The notes below the pieces were generated by a model. The model searched no databases and was not told the origin of the DNA. It saw only the letters and a list, made by a program, of their open reading frames with translations. A stretch of 64,000 nt of DNA, from contig CAVOLE010000030.1 of assembly GCA_963696665.1 (NCBI GenBank), positions 59,124 to 123,123 of the forward strand. Direction: 5' to 3'. The position numbers and the translations under genes are program-made. Source of the stretch: Roseiarcus sp963696665. GTDB lineage: Bacteria; Pseudomonadota; Alphaproteobacteria; Rhizobiales; Beijerinckiaceae. Shown here piece by piece: positions 52,664 through 61,914 of this stretch (position 1 is its first letter; each line of letters opens with the position of its first letter).

Positions 52664-54005
52664 CTAAGTGACGCGATTGCGGCCAGCGGACTTCGACAGA
52701 TAAAGCGCTCGGTCGGCGCGGCGATAGAGCTCAACCGAGTCCCAGGGCTTCCGCCACTCGGCGAGGCCGATCGAGACGGTAATCGAAACGGCGCCCGCCG
52801 CGCCCTCGACGGCGAAGTCCCGGCTCTCCGTGGTCCGGCGTGCACGTTCCGCAATTCGGCCCGCTTCGCTCAAAGCCACGCCCGGCATCACAACGACAAA
52901 TTCCTCTCCCCCCAGGCGGCAGATGAGGTCGCCGCTGCGAACGGTTTCCTGCAGCTGAGCGCCAAAGCCCTTGAGCACGAGATCGCCGACGTCGTGACCA
53001 TAGGTGTCATTCACACGTTTGAAATGGTCGATGTCGAGAACCATCATGGTCAGCGCGGCGCCTCTTAAGCGCGCGCTCTCTATCATCGCCGGCAGGCGAC
53101 GCTCGAGCGAACGGCGATTGTTGAGCCCGGTCAGCGGGTCGTAATGCGCCATCTCTATCGATTCTTGCACGGATTGGCGCAGTCGATCCGCGTAACGCTT
53201 CTGACGGATGTTTGTCCGCACCCGGGCCAAGAGCTCGTTTCGGTCGATCGGGCGCGTGAGGTAGTCGTTGACGCCGAGCTCGAGCCCGCGAAGAACCCGC
53301 GGGCGGTCGTCCGGATCGGCGATGAGCAGGATTGGCAAATTGCGCGTGCGCTCGTGCGACCGGACCTGGCTGGTGAGCCTCAAGCCGTCGAATGCGCCAT
53401 AACCGAGACCGACGATCATGAGGTCGATCGTCTTTTCGCACGCCATCGCCGGCGCTTCGCCCGGGTCGTCGGCGAGGATCACATCATGATAGGGGCTCAG
53501 CGCGCCAGACATGCGCTCACGCGAGCTTTTCTGTTCGTCGACGAGCAAGAGTTCGCCCGCGTTCCGACAGGTCGAGCTTCAGGGTCTCCGCTTCCGCGCC
53601 ATGCGCGGCGCGAGCGCGCAATTCGTCGATCGAAAACTTGAGCCGAGTGAGCGACCGAACGCGGGCGGTCAGCGCGAGTTCGTCGACGGGCTTGGTCAGG
53701 AAATCGTCAGCGCCGGATTCGATACCGCGCACGCGATCGGCCGGCCGGTCGAGGGCGGTCAACAGAACAATCGGCAGATGCGCGGTCGCCGGCGCAATTC
53801 GCAGGCGCCGGCAAACCTCGAAACCGTCCATGCCCGGCATCTTCACGTCCAGAAGAACGATGTCGCATCCGCCCTTCTCGCAGATGGCGATCGCATCGGG
53901 ACCGTTGGTCGCCGTGAGCACCTCGAAATATTCGAGGCTCAGTCTCGCCTGGAGCAGCTTGAGGTTGGACCGGACGTCATCGACGACCAGCACGCGCGCC
54001 GTCAT
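52664..54005 (-). pseudogene. pleD: PleD-type diguanylate cyclase response regulator, frame broken near 53,560
   Basis: Two receiver domains plus a GGDEF domain, making cyclic di-GMP in polar development. The first receiver starts at 54005 (MTARVLVVDDVRSNLKLLQARL) with phospho-Asp in IVLLDVKMPGMDGFEV. Near LDLSERG one base is missing or extra; the second receiver (ELLLVDEQKSSRERMSGAL) and the GGDEF domain (HYDPLTGLNNRRSLERRLP, DIDHFKRVNDTYGHDVGDLVL, active site LICRLGGEEFVVVMPG) continue to 52664. The allosteric RxxD would be just before the active site. Total about 447 residues. Its ATG overlaps the divK stop by one base (TGATG). Confidence 0.9.
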
Positions 54006-54382
54006 CAGGCGTCCCCGGGCCCAAGAAAGTGGTCGATCGTCTCGAAAAACTTGGCGACCGAGATGGGCTTCGACAGGTAGGCCTCACAACCGCCCTGCCG
54101 GATTTTTTCCTCGTCCCCCTTCATCGCGAAAGCCGTCACGGCGATGACCGGGATTGCTTTGAGCTCCTCGTCATCCTTCAGCCATTGCGTGACTTCGAGA
54201 CCGGAAACCTCGGGCAATTGAATGTCCATGAGGATCAGATCCGGCCGGTGCTTGCGCGCCAGATCGACCGCTTCGATGCCATTGCGCGTCTGCACAATGC
54301 GATGGCCGCGAGTCTCGACGAGGTCGTTGAACAGCTTCATGTTGAGTTCGTTGTCCTCAACAATCAGCACGGTTTTGGGCAT
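54005..54382 (-). CDS. divK: Single-domain response regulator DivK
   Basis: 125-residue receiver-only protein controlling cell-cycle progression and polarity with PleC/DivJ-type kinases. From the ATG at 54382: MPKTVLIVEDNELNMKLFNDLVETRGHRIVQTRNGIEAVDLARKHRPDLILMDIQLPEVSGLEVTQWLK, with acidic E9/D10, the phospho-Asp in LILMDIQLPE and the Lys of AYLSKPI. The sequence is characteristic of DivK. A longer start at 54394 is possible but the short one is the family norm. It is translationally coupled to pleD. Confidence 0.94.
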   Translation of the reverse strand: MPKTVLIVEDNELNMKLFNDLVETRGHRIVQTRNGIEAVDLARKHRPDLILMDIQLPEVSGLEVTQWLKDDEELKAIPVIAVTAFAMKGDEEKIRQGGCEAYLSKPISVAKFFETIDHFLGPGDA

Positions 54383-54463
54383 CGGGCGCTCCATGGGGCG
54401 TGAATTCGGCCGGCGCGCCGGGTAAGATTACCGCCGAGACATTGACGAAAGGCGAATCGGACT

Positions 54464-54769
54464 ATGCGCGATTCCCTGAAATCGAGGCAATCCGCAAGCG
54501 TGGATTCCGCCCGATCTTTGGCGGTCAGCGCGCTCGCCTTTATCGCCGCCGATTTTGACCGGCTGAACCGGTTCCTGAACCTCACGGGGCTCGGCCCGGA
54601 CAACCTCCGAACCGCGGCCGCCGATCCGGCGTTCCTGGGCTCCGTGCTCGACTATCTGGTCGGCGATGAGGTGCTGCTGGTCGAATTCGCGGCCGACGCT
54701 GGCCTCAAGCCGGAGGCGGTCGCGCGGGCGCATGCCGTTCTCTGCGGCCCGGCTGAGGGTGAGCCCTGA
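54464..54769 (+). CDS. DUF3572 family protein
   Basis: 101-residue small acidic protein: ARSLAVSALAFIAADFDRLNRFLNLTGLGPDNLRTAAADPAFLGSVLDYLVGDEVLLVEFAADAGLKPEAVARAHAVL. This pattern (ALxFIAxDxDRLxRFLxxTGL, then LxxVLDxLxxDExLLxxFA) is the alphaproteobacterial DUF3572 family, normally found next to divK. Function unknown. It is divergent from divK and its TGA overlaps the dinB ATG (TGATG), so the two are co-translated. Confidence 0.88.
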   Translation: MRDSLKSRQSASVDSARSLAVSALAFIAADFDRLNRFLNLTGLGPDNLRTAAADPAFLGSVLDYLVGDEVLLVEFAADAGLKPEAVARAHAVLCGPAEGEP

Positions 54770-56055
54770 TGGGCTCGCCTCGACTTCGCCTGTGCCGCGA
54801 CTGTTTGAGGAAAGACACCAGCGATTCGGCTCGCTGCGCTTATTGCGGCTCGCCTCGCACGATCGGCCTCGATGACACGGCCGGCTTGAACATCGCCCAT
54901 GTCGACTGCGACGCCTTCTACGCGGCAGTCGAAAAGCGCGATGACCCGAGCCTGAACGACAAGCCATTGATCGTCGGCGGGTCCGGCCCGCGCGGGGTCG
55001 TCGCCACCTGCTGCTACATCGCCCGGACATTCGGGGTGCGCTCGGCGATGCCGATGTCGCGCGCCAGGACCTTATGCCCGCACGCCGTGGTGCTCCCGCC
55101 CGACATGGGAAAGTACGCGCGGGTCGGGCGGGAAATTCGAACGCGGATGATGGAGCTCACGCCGTTGGTCGAGCCGCTGTCGATCGACGAGGCCTTTCTC
55201 GATCTTAACGGTTGCGAGCCATCCAATGGAGCCGCCGCCGCGGAGACGCTCGTCCGCTTCGCCCGACGTGTCGAGGCCGAGATCGGCGTCACGGTTTCGG
55301 TCGGCTTGAGTTACTGCAAGTTCCTGGCGAAGCTCGCCTCCGAACTCAACAAGCCGCGCGGCTTCGCCTGCCTTTCCCGTGAGGAAGCGAAGGCCTGGCT
55401 CGGGTCCCAAAGCGTGGCGCGGCTTTGGGGCGTGGGGAGGGTAGGGCGGGAGCGGCTTGAGGCCTCAGGGTTTCGCCTGATTGGCGATCTGCAGCGGATC
55501 GACGAGCGGGAGGCGGTCTTGCGCCTCGGCGAAGACGGCTTGCGTCTCTGGCGTCTGGCGCAGGGCCGCGACGACCGTTCCGTCTCCGCCGAACGCGAAA
55601 CGAAGAGTGTTTCGAGCGAGACGACTTTCGACCGCGACATCGCCGACAAGGCCGAACTCACGCGCATCCTGCTCGCCCAATGCGATCGCGTCGCCACGCG
55701 CTTGCGTCGCGAGGCGCTGGCCGCCAGCGGGGTGACGCTGAAGCTGCGCCTGGCGGATTTCTCGCTCCGGACGCGGAGCCGCAGCGGGATCAGAGCCACG
55801 CAGCTCGCGCCGCGACTGTTCGCGGCGGCGCGCCCGCTCCTGGACGCCCAGCCCGACGGCGTCGCCTATCGCCTGCTCGGGATCGCCGCAATGGAGCTTG
55901 GGCCAGCGACATGCGCGGACGAGGATGACATGTTCGTGCGCGACAGCGGCCGGGAGAAATTTCGCGAGGCGGCGATTGCCGCTCTTCGCGACCGGTTCGG
56001 CCCGACCGCGGTCCAGCGCGGCCTCACCTTCCGGCCGAGGCCGACCAGCAAGTGA
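54769..56055 (+). CDS. dinB: DNA polymerase IV (Y family)
   Basis: 428-residue translesion polymerase. An N-terminal zinc-ribbon-like extension with C9/C12 and C23/C26 (CRDC, CAYC) is followed by the catalytic palm: HVDCDAFYAAVEKRDDPSL (metal Asp46 and Asp48), GVVATCCYIARTFGVRSAMPM, and SIDEAFLDLNG with the Asp-Glu pair. GVTVSVGLSYCKFLAKLASELNKPRGF and the helix-hairpin part WGVGRVGRERLEASGFRLIGDL follow, then the little-finger domain. The C-terminal beta-clamp motif is not obvious. Intact. It begins within the DUF3572 stop. No SOS box is evident right upstream. Confidence 0.94.
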   Translation: MGSPRLRLCRDCLRKDTSDSARCAYCGSPRTIGLDDTAGLNIAHVDCDAFYAAVEKRDDPSLNDKPLIVGGSGPRGVVATCCYIARTFGVRSAMPMSRARTLCPHAVVLPPDMGKYARVGREIRTRMMELTPLVEPLSIDEAFLDLNGCEPSNGAAAAETLVRFARRVEAEIGVTVSVGLSYCKFLAKLASELNKPRGFACLSREEAKAWLGSQSVARLWGVGRVGRERLEASGFRLIGDLQRIDEREAVLRLGEDGLRLWRLAQGRDDRSVSAERETKSVSSETTFDRDIADKAELTRILLAQCDRVATRLRREALAASGVTLKLRLADFSLRTRSRSGIRATQLAPRLFAAARPLLDAQPDGVAYRLLGIAAMELGPATCADEDDMFVRDSGREKFREAAIAALRDRFGPTAVQRGLTFRPRPTSK

Positions 56056-56214
56056 GCGGTCGGTCAGTCTGAGGGGTTAGACCTATTTGAGACGTTGCTG
56101 TTGCAAGGCCCCATGGCTGAACTGAGCAGAAAAGATGAGGGGAAGGGAGATGGAACGAGGAGCGCCCTGTGCTGAGCGGGGTTGTGCTAAGCTCGACAAG
56201 AGGTTGGGTGTGTA

Positions 56215-57990
56215 ATGGCCGAAAACCGGAGACTCGCCGCGATCTGGCCGCGACGTCGTCGGTTACTCGCGCCTGAGGGCGAGGACGAGGCCGGGACGGC
56301 GCGAGCGGTGCGCGAGCATCGCGAGGCGGCGGGGCCGATCGTGGCAGGTTTTGGCGGCCGGATCGTCAAGACGACGGGCGATGGATTGCTGCTCGAGTTT
56401 CCGTCCGTCGTCGCGGCGGTCGAATGCGCGATTGCAATTCAGAAACTCATGGTCGAGCGCAACGGCAGACGCCGAGGCGAAGCGCATCGTCTATCGGATT
56501 GGCGTCAACTCGGCGACGTCCTGATCGAGGGTGACGATATTCTGGGCGATGGGGTGAACATCGCAGCGCGGCTTGAAGCCCTTTGCGAGCCAGGCGGCGT
56601 CATGATTTCAGGCGCCGCCTACGAACATATCCGCGGCAGGATCGACGCGGCATTCGTCGATCTCGGCGAACAGGCGCTCAAGAACATCGCGCGTCCGGTG
56701 CGGGTTTATGAGCTCGCAAGCGGCGCGTCGAACGGCGCACCCGCCCAGACGAAACCCACGCCCGCCCCAGCGCCGGAAAAATCCGCCCGCAGCGCCTGTC
56801 GATCGTCGTCCTGCCATTCGCCAACATCGGCGGCGACCTGGCCACGAGCATTTCGTCGATGGGGTCACGGAAAGCTTGACCACCGATCTTTCGCGCATTC
56901 GCGGTTCATTCGTGATCGGGCGCAACACAGCCTTCACCTATAAAGGCAAGCCCGTCGATCTGAAGCAGATCGGCCGCGAGTTGAACGTCCGCTATGTCCT
57001 CGAGGGCAGCGTCCAGCGTGGCGGAAATCGGATGCGGGTCAACGTGCAGTTGATCGACGCCGAATCCGGCAGTCATCTTTGGGCCGAGCGCTTCGACAAG
57101 CCGCTCGCCGATCTCTTCGACATGCAGGACGAAATCGTCGCGCGACTGGCTGGGGCGCTCAACGTCCAGCTCATCGCCGCGGAGGCGCGAACGCGCGGAA
57201 AAGGCCTCGAATTCGGACTCGATGGACCTCTATTTTGAAGGAATGGCGTGGTTCAACAGGGGTTTGACCCGGACAACTTGGCGCAGGCGCGCATCTGTTT
57301 CGATCGAGCCATCATGCGCCGATCGCGAAAACGTCGACGGCCTTATCGGATCGGCGCGGACCCACGTGAACGCAGGTCGCAATTGGAGGAGCAAATCTGC
57401 GGGCGGCCCTTCTGGCCGCTGAAACGCAATCGGCGAGAGCCCTGTCCTTGGTCCCGGATGATGCACGCGGTCACATGACGCTGGGGGTTGTGTATATCTA
57501 TACCAGACGCGCCGCGCAGGGCATCGCCGAATGTGAACATGCGTTGGCGCTCGATCGAAACCTCGCCCAAGCCCACGCTAATATCGGCCTAGGCAAAAAC
57601 TTGATTGGTCGACCCGAAGAAACAGAAGCTCACATCGTCGAGGCCCTGCGCCTCAGTCCGCGAGACACAATGGCGTCCGCCTGGATGTTTCTCGCGGGCA
57701 ACGCAAAGAACCAACTCGGCTTTTGGGGGCAAGCGGCCGCGTGGTGTCAACGCGCGATCGAGGCCGACCGAAATTTCGGAGATCCTTATATCGAATTGGG
57801 CACCGCGCTCGCGCGCTCGGCCGGCTAGACGAGGCGCGATCCGCGGGCAAGCGGTCTCGAGAGCAAAGGCCGTCCTTAAGCATTGCCGCCGCGCGGGCCT
57901 TCGCGGAGGCGCTGAGCGACAATCCGACCTATAGGGCGGGGCTGGAACCACTCAGGGAGAGCATGCGAATGGCAGGGGTCCGCGAACGAG
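56215..57990 (+). pseudogene. Class III cyclase-TPR protein, multiple frameshifts
   Basis: Remains of a class III adenylate cyclase fused to a TolB-like/TPR region. Recognisable parts in several frames: MAENRRLAAIW (metal-Asp part altered), VAGFGGRIVKTTGDGLLLEFPSVVAAVECAIAIQKLM, LIEGDDILGDGVNIAARLEALCEPGGVMISGAAYEHI; then FVDGVTESLTTDLSRIRGSFVIGRNTAFTYKGKPVDLKQIGRELNVRYVLEGSVQRGGNRMRVNVQLIDAESGSHLWAERFDKPLADLFDMQDEIVARLAGALNVQL, and TPR-like GIAECEHALALDRNLAQAHANIGLGKNL. At least six frame changes and the loss of the first catalytic Asp motif point to real decay. Third cyclase gene in the window. Confidence 0.78.
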
Positions 57991-58022
57991 TGACCGCGAC
58001 CCGCCGCCTCGCTGTCGCTCGC

Positions 58023-58852
58023 CTATTTGCAGGCCGTCGTCGGCAGAATCTCGAGCTTTCGCAAGCGCGCGCTAGCGCAAATGCGCCATAGTCGAGCTTG
58101 AGGCTGCCCGAGACGCCATTCTCATAAAGGTCGAACGAAAGCGTGTATTCAGGCGGGGCGTCCGTCGTGGCCTCGTTGAAATAGGCGATCACGACCGGCC
58201 AGCGACGGACTCCGCTCAGCGCCGAAGCGGTTTTCGTGTCTTCGTCGGGCTTCGTCGCTTCCTTTCCGACCACCGACATGGTCGCAAAGATTTTCGCGCC
58301 GGTGTCGGAGCCGTCGTAGACGCGCGCTTGCATGGGGCCGCCGCCCTTCTTGGCGAGTTCAATCAAACGCTCGATATGCTGGGTGGGGAACAGGACCTCA
58401 TGGCCGAAATCCAGCGTCTGCGCTTTCGGTTTGGTCAACACCACGCGCATGTCGTCATTGTCGCCGCGGGTGGCCGTCCCGGCGACCGGAGGCGTGTCCT
58501 GGTCGCTTCGGGAATCGATCTGGAACCGCATCGACTTCCCGTTGCCCTCCTCGAACGAATTGGCGTCCACTTGCATGGAGATCGGATCGCCCTCGCTGCG
58601 CTCCATTTCCGTCATCTGGCGGAAGCTGGACGTGTATCCCTCGCAGGCCGAGCCGCGGAATTCATAGGCGATGAGCCCACTCGCCGAAATCGGCGTCTGA
58701 GCGGACGAAGGCGTCGGACCGGAGGTGTCAGCGAGCGAGATGTCGTAAGCCGCGCGATGGGAGGCGAGCGGCAAGACGGGCGCCGCTTCGGCAAGCGCCA
58801 CGGAAGAAGCGCAAAGGGCCGTGGCGAGATAGAGGGCGAATCGTGAGACCAT
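58023..58852 (-). pseudogene. eipB: Cell-envelope protein EipB (DUF1849), frame broken near the C terminus
   Basis: Periplasmic spiral beta-barrel protein important for envelope integrity in Brucella and relatives. The ATG at 58852 gives the signal peptide MVSRFALYLATALCASSVALAEA; the mature part has LASHRAAYDISLAD, LIAYEFRGSACEGYTSSFRQMTEME, FATMSVVGKEATKPDEDTKTASALSGVRRWPVVIAYF and PEYTLSFDLYENGVSGSLKLDYGAFAL. Near 58,070 the frame slips; the other frame gives RKLEILPTTACK and a stop at 58023, restoring the C-terminal Cys that pairs with the Cys of GSACEG in this family. One indel explains it. Without it the protein would run on to 57929 with an unrelated tail. Confidence 0.82.
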
Positions 58853-58953
58853 TGTCTCTCCGCAGGACGAGACAATCGTTAAGAGCCGGCGCATATTCCG
58901 CGCTTTCTTGACGCCGTCAATGCCCGTGACGGGGAGACCTGCGTGCTTGACGC

Positions 58954-59658
58954 TTAGCCTTCCTCTGGCGCGACCGGCGCCCAGGCTTGCTCGAGGGCGG
59001 CGTCTTCAAGCGGTTCCTCGTCCGCCCTTAGCGCTGATGCGTCGTCCGGTTGGGGAATGTCATAGCCGGCCGGCAACTTGCCTTCAAACAATCCGGCGCC
59101 CTTGAGCTCGTCGAGGCCGGGCAGATCCGCGATCGCGTTAAGCCCGAACTCCACCAGAAACTCGGTGGTCGTGCCGTAGGTGATCGGCCGGCCCGGCGCC
59201 TTTCGGCGTCCCCGCATGCGCACCCAGCGCGCTTCCATAAGCGCGTCCAGCGCGCCCTTCGACACCGCCACTCCGCGGATTTGTTCGATATCGGCGCGGG
59301 TGACCGGCTGGTGATAGGCGACAATGGCCAGCGTTTCGAGCGCCGCGCGCGAGAGCTTTCGCTTCTCGTCGCGTTCGCGGGCGAGCGCCCAGGCAAGGTC
59401 ATGCGCCGTGCGGAACATCCATCGGCGCGCGACCTGCGCCAGATTGACGCCGCGTCCCTCATAGAGCCGCCGCAATTCCTCCATCACCGCCGCGACATCC
59501 GCGCCTTGCGAAAGGCGCTGGGCGATGGCGGATTCCTCCAGAGGTTCCGCAGCGGCGAAGACCAGCGCCTCGGCGATCCGCACGTCCTCGGGCGAGACGC
59601 CGGGCGCGGCGGAAGGGAACAGTTGCGCGACATTATGCGCGCTGGTCGGATGGGCCAT
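58954..59658 (-). CDS. scpB: Segregation and condensation protein B
   Basis: Kleisin-associated subunit of the SMC-ScpAB condensin, organising the chromosome. From the ATG at 59658: 234 residues with EDVRIAEALVFAAAEPLEESAIAQRLSQGADVAAVMEELRRLYEGRGVNLAQVARRWMFRTA, RKLSRAALETLAIVAYHQPVTRADIEQIRGVAVSKGALDALMEARWVRMRGRRKAPGRPITYGTTTEFLVEFGL, the double winged-helix pattern of ScpB. It lies 127 bases after the corrected scpA stop and probably shares its operon. An apparent scpA-scpB fusion frame is created only by the scpA indel. Confidence 0.93.
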   Translation of the reverse strand: MAHPTSAHNVAQLFPSAAPGVSPEDVRIAEALVFAAAEPLEESAIAQRLSQGADVAAVMEELRRLYEGRGVNLAQVARRWMFRTAHDLAWALARERDEKRKLSRAALETLAIVAYHQPVTRADIEQIRGVAVSKGALDALMEARWVRMRGRRKAPGRPITYGTTTEFLVEFGLNAIADLPGLDELKGAGLFEGKLPAGYDIPQPDDASALRADEEPLEDAALEQAWAPVAPEEG

Positions 59659-59785
59659 CAGGCGCCTTTCTTGAATTGCGATTGACCAGACAGGGTCACA
59701 TCCTCCTGGATGAAGAAGCCCGCGCAGTTCGCGAATTGCGCGTTCCGCCGCCGGCGAGGCGATCGATAGCGGCGACGGGCGAAAG

Positions 59786-60612
59786 TCATGCTGCGCGTTC
59801 TTCGCCAGGATTGATATCCGTCGGGCGGAGCCAGATCGGGGCGAAGGCCCTGTCCTGGCGCATTTCGATTTTGCCCTCGCGCGCGAGTTCGAGCGAGGCC
59901 GCGAAAGTGGACGCGCGCGCGGTCCGCCGCATGTCGGAGCGGCGCAGGCTTCAACCAGAAAATTGTCGAAAGCCGTCCAATCGGCCTGCGCGCCAACGAG
60001 ACGAGTTAGGGCCTGGCGAGCCTCGGCAAGCGACCAGACCTCGCGCGCTTTGAAGCGCACGCGCGCCAGCGCATGGCGCTGGCTCTGCCGCGCGTAAGCC
60101 GCCAACAGGTCGTAGAGGTTGGCTTGGTAGGAGATGCGTCCCGATGTGTTGACGGCGACCTCCGGCTCTCCTCGGCTAAAGAAATCGCGCCCCAGACGGG
60201 GCCGACTCATCAAGTGTTCGCTGGCCTTTCGGATCGCGGCGAGCGCGCGCAGCCGCTGAGCGAGACCCTCCGCCAGCGCGGGCGCGTCCAGTTCCGCCGG
60301 CTCCGCGGGAGCGGGAAGGAGCAGACGAGACTTGAGGAAGGCGAGCCACGCCGCCATGACCAGATAGTCGGCGGCCAGCTCGAGGCGCAATTTGCGCGCG
60401 GCTTCGACGAACAGCAAATATTGTTCGGCGAGCGCGAGAATGGAAATGCGCGCCAAGTCGACCCGCTGCCGTCGAGCGAGCTCCAGCAAAAGGTCAAGCG
60501 GGCCTTCAAAGCCATCGAGGTCGACGGTGAACGCGGGCTCGCCCGTCGCCTGAGCAAGGTCGAAATCGACGCCAAACCCTTCCGCTGCCAACGAATCACC
60601 TCCTTTGCGCAT
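59786..60612 (-). pseudogene. scpA: Segregation and condensation protein A, frame broken near 59,950
   Basis: Kleisin of the bacterial condensin. The conserved N terminus is FTVDLDGFEGPLDLLLELARRQRVDLARISILALAEQYLLFVEAARKLRLELAADYLVMAAWLAFLKSRLLLP; the middle includes RARLGRDFF-type and ARVRFKAREVWSLAEARQALTRLVG. The C-terminal winged helix is in another frame after about 59,950: MRRTARASTFAASLELAREGKIEMRQDRAFAPIWLRPTDINPGEERAA, stop at 59786. About 275 residues when joined. Start chosen at the ATG at 60612; the frame is open further upstream to a TTG at 60675. An essential-type gene, so a sequence error is likely. Confidence 0.87.
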
Positions 60613-60675
60613 GGTGGGGCGCCGGGAGGGCCAGGCAAGGGCGGCCGAGTCCTGTTTGACAGGGCGCTGCTCCAA

Positions 60676-60998
60676 GCGAGTTAAAATATATGGTTTCCGG
60701 GTAATCGTATAGTTAAAGGTATTACGTTACCGAAACCAAGGCTTTCACTTACGTAGCGTAAGGATTAACTGAGTTCATTGAGGTAAATACGACGAGGTTG
60801 AATTGAATTCTCCGATAATTGTTGTATATCTGCCCCTCGGGCGTATCATTCGATTGTCCGTCAGCACAATGTTGGCGGGACGCCCAGCGGCCCCGGTCCG
60901 CCGCAACCCCGGGAGCCGTTGGGCTGGCCGGCCTGAACGCGATCTGGAGCGCCTCCAATACGTGTTCGGCCGGCCACCCTTCTCTCTTCGGTCGCCGG
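60676..60998. other. Gene-free region upstream of scpA
   Basis: About 320 bases without a gene. The part next to scpA (60,676-60,840) is strikingly AT-rich for this genome, with repeated TTACGT/ACGTAA words (TTACGTTACC near 60,723 and CTTACGTAGCGTAAG near 60,749), a likely promoter/operator zone. The nagZ/SPOR-type genes usual upstream of scpA are absent. Confidence 0.5.
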
Positions 60999-61703
60999 TT
61001 AGTATCGGCGCAACAGACTCACCATTTTTCCTTGAACGCGGACGCGATCCGGCCCGAAGATCCGCGTTTCGTAGGCCGGATTGGCGGCCTCCAGCGCAAT
61101 CGAGGCGCCCCGTTTGCGCAATCGCTTGAGCGTCGCTTCCTCCTCGTCGATCAACGCGACAACAATCTCGCCCGTCTCGGCCGTGTCCTGCTTGCGGATG
61201 ATGACGGTGTCGTTCTCGAAAATGCCGGCCTCGATCATCGAATCGCCGCGCACCTCAAGGGCGAAGTGCTCGCCGCTGCCTAAGAATTCCGGCGGCATGG
61301 CGAAGTTTTGCAGCCGCGTCTGGATCGCCGAGATCGGGGTGCCGGCGGCGATCCGGCCCATCAGCGGCACAATGACTGCAGGATGTTCGTCGGCGTCCCG
61401 CGTTGGCGCAAGGGGCCGCACCCGACCCAGATTGCCCGGGATGACGCTCGGCGAGAACTTCTGCAACCTCGGAGTTGCAACCGTCGCCAATTCCGGCAGC
61501 CGCAAGACTTCGATGGCTCGGGCGCGATTGGCAAGCCGGCGAATGAAGCCGCGCTCCTCGAGCGCCATGATGAGCCGATGAATTCCGGACTTTGACCGCA
61601 GATCCAGCGCTTCCTTCATTTCGTCGAACGACGGGGGCACGCCCTCTTCCTGCAGGCGCTCATGGATGAAACGCAACAACTCGCTCTGCTTTTTCGTCAG
61701 CAT
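60999..61703 (-). CDS. lexA: LexA repressor
   Basis: SOS master repressor and self-cleaving protease. The ATG at 61703 has a GGAG site about 8 bases upstream and gives MLTKKQSELLRFIHERLQEEGVPPSFDEMKEALDLRSKSGIHRLIMALEERGFIRRLANRARAIEV, the winged-helix domain. A long alphaproteobacterial linker follows, then the S24 protease domain: VPLMGRIAAGTPISAIQ (cleavage Ala-Gly), LEVRGDSMIEAGIFENDTVIIRKQD (catalytic Ser) and EIVVALIDEEEATLKRL (catalytic Lys). 234 residues, intact. A consensus SOS box lies upstream, so it is autoregulated. comEC, the usual neighbour, is absent. Confidence 0.95.
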   Translation of the reverse strand: MLTKKQSELLRFIHERLQEEGVPPSFDEMKEALDLRSKSGIHRLIMALEERGFIRRLANRARAIEVLRLPELATVATPRLQKFSPSVIPGNLGRVRPLAPTRDADEHPAVIVPLMGRIAAGTPISAIQTRLQNFAMPPEFLGSGEHFALEVRGDSMIEAGIFENDTVIIRKQDTAETGEIVVALIDEEEATLKRLRKRGASIALEAANPAYETRIFGPDRVRVQGKMVSLLRRY

Positions 61704-61768
61704 CTCTGTCTCCAAAGTCCCGCCCTATTCGCCAGCGAAGCACAGTCGGGCGAATCACGATTTGGCTA

Positions 61769-61783
61769 AAACAAATCGCGAAC
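61769..61783 (-). promoter_or_regulatory. Imperfect second LexA box
   Basis: Read on the minus strand GTTC-GCGATTT-GTTT matches GTTC-N7-GTTC with one change. It is 66 bases before the lexA start and next to the perfect box. Confidence 0.5.
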
Positions 61784-61794
61784 AAACCCTAATC

Positions 61795-61809
61795 GTTCAC
61801 GCCTTGTTC
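61795..61809 (+). promoter_or_regulatory. Alphaproteobacterial LexA (SOS) box
   Basis: GTTCACGCCTTGTTC is a perfect GTTC-N7-GTTC SOS box, 92 bases before the lexA start and about 105 bases before the divergent gene at 61915. It supports lexA autoregulation and possible LexA control of the divergent gene. Confidence 0.85.
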
Positions 61810-61914
61810 GGCAAGCGGAATTTGGGTGGTGTCTCAGTTTGCCGGAGTGAACGTTTTGCTTGATAAAAATGGCGAGTCGCCTTACGGTTGACCCGAAAAT
61901 TTGGACCAGCACCC

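Noticed and set aside
54700..54769. SOS box upstream of dinB
   Set aside because: No GTTC-N7-GTTC or close variant before dinB or the DUF3572 gene; dinB seems to be expressed from the DUF3572 promoter.
58954..60675. Apparent ScpA-ScpB fusion protein of 573 residues
   Set aside because: The junction part is not conserved, and the true ScpA C terminus exists in another frame ending at 59786. The fusion is a by-product of an indel.
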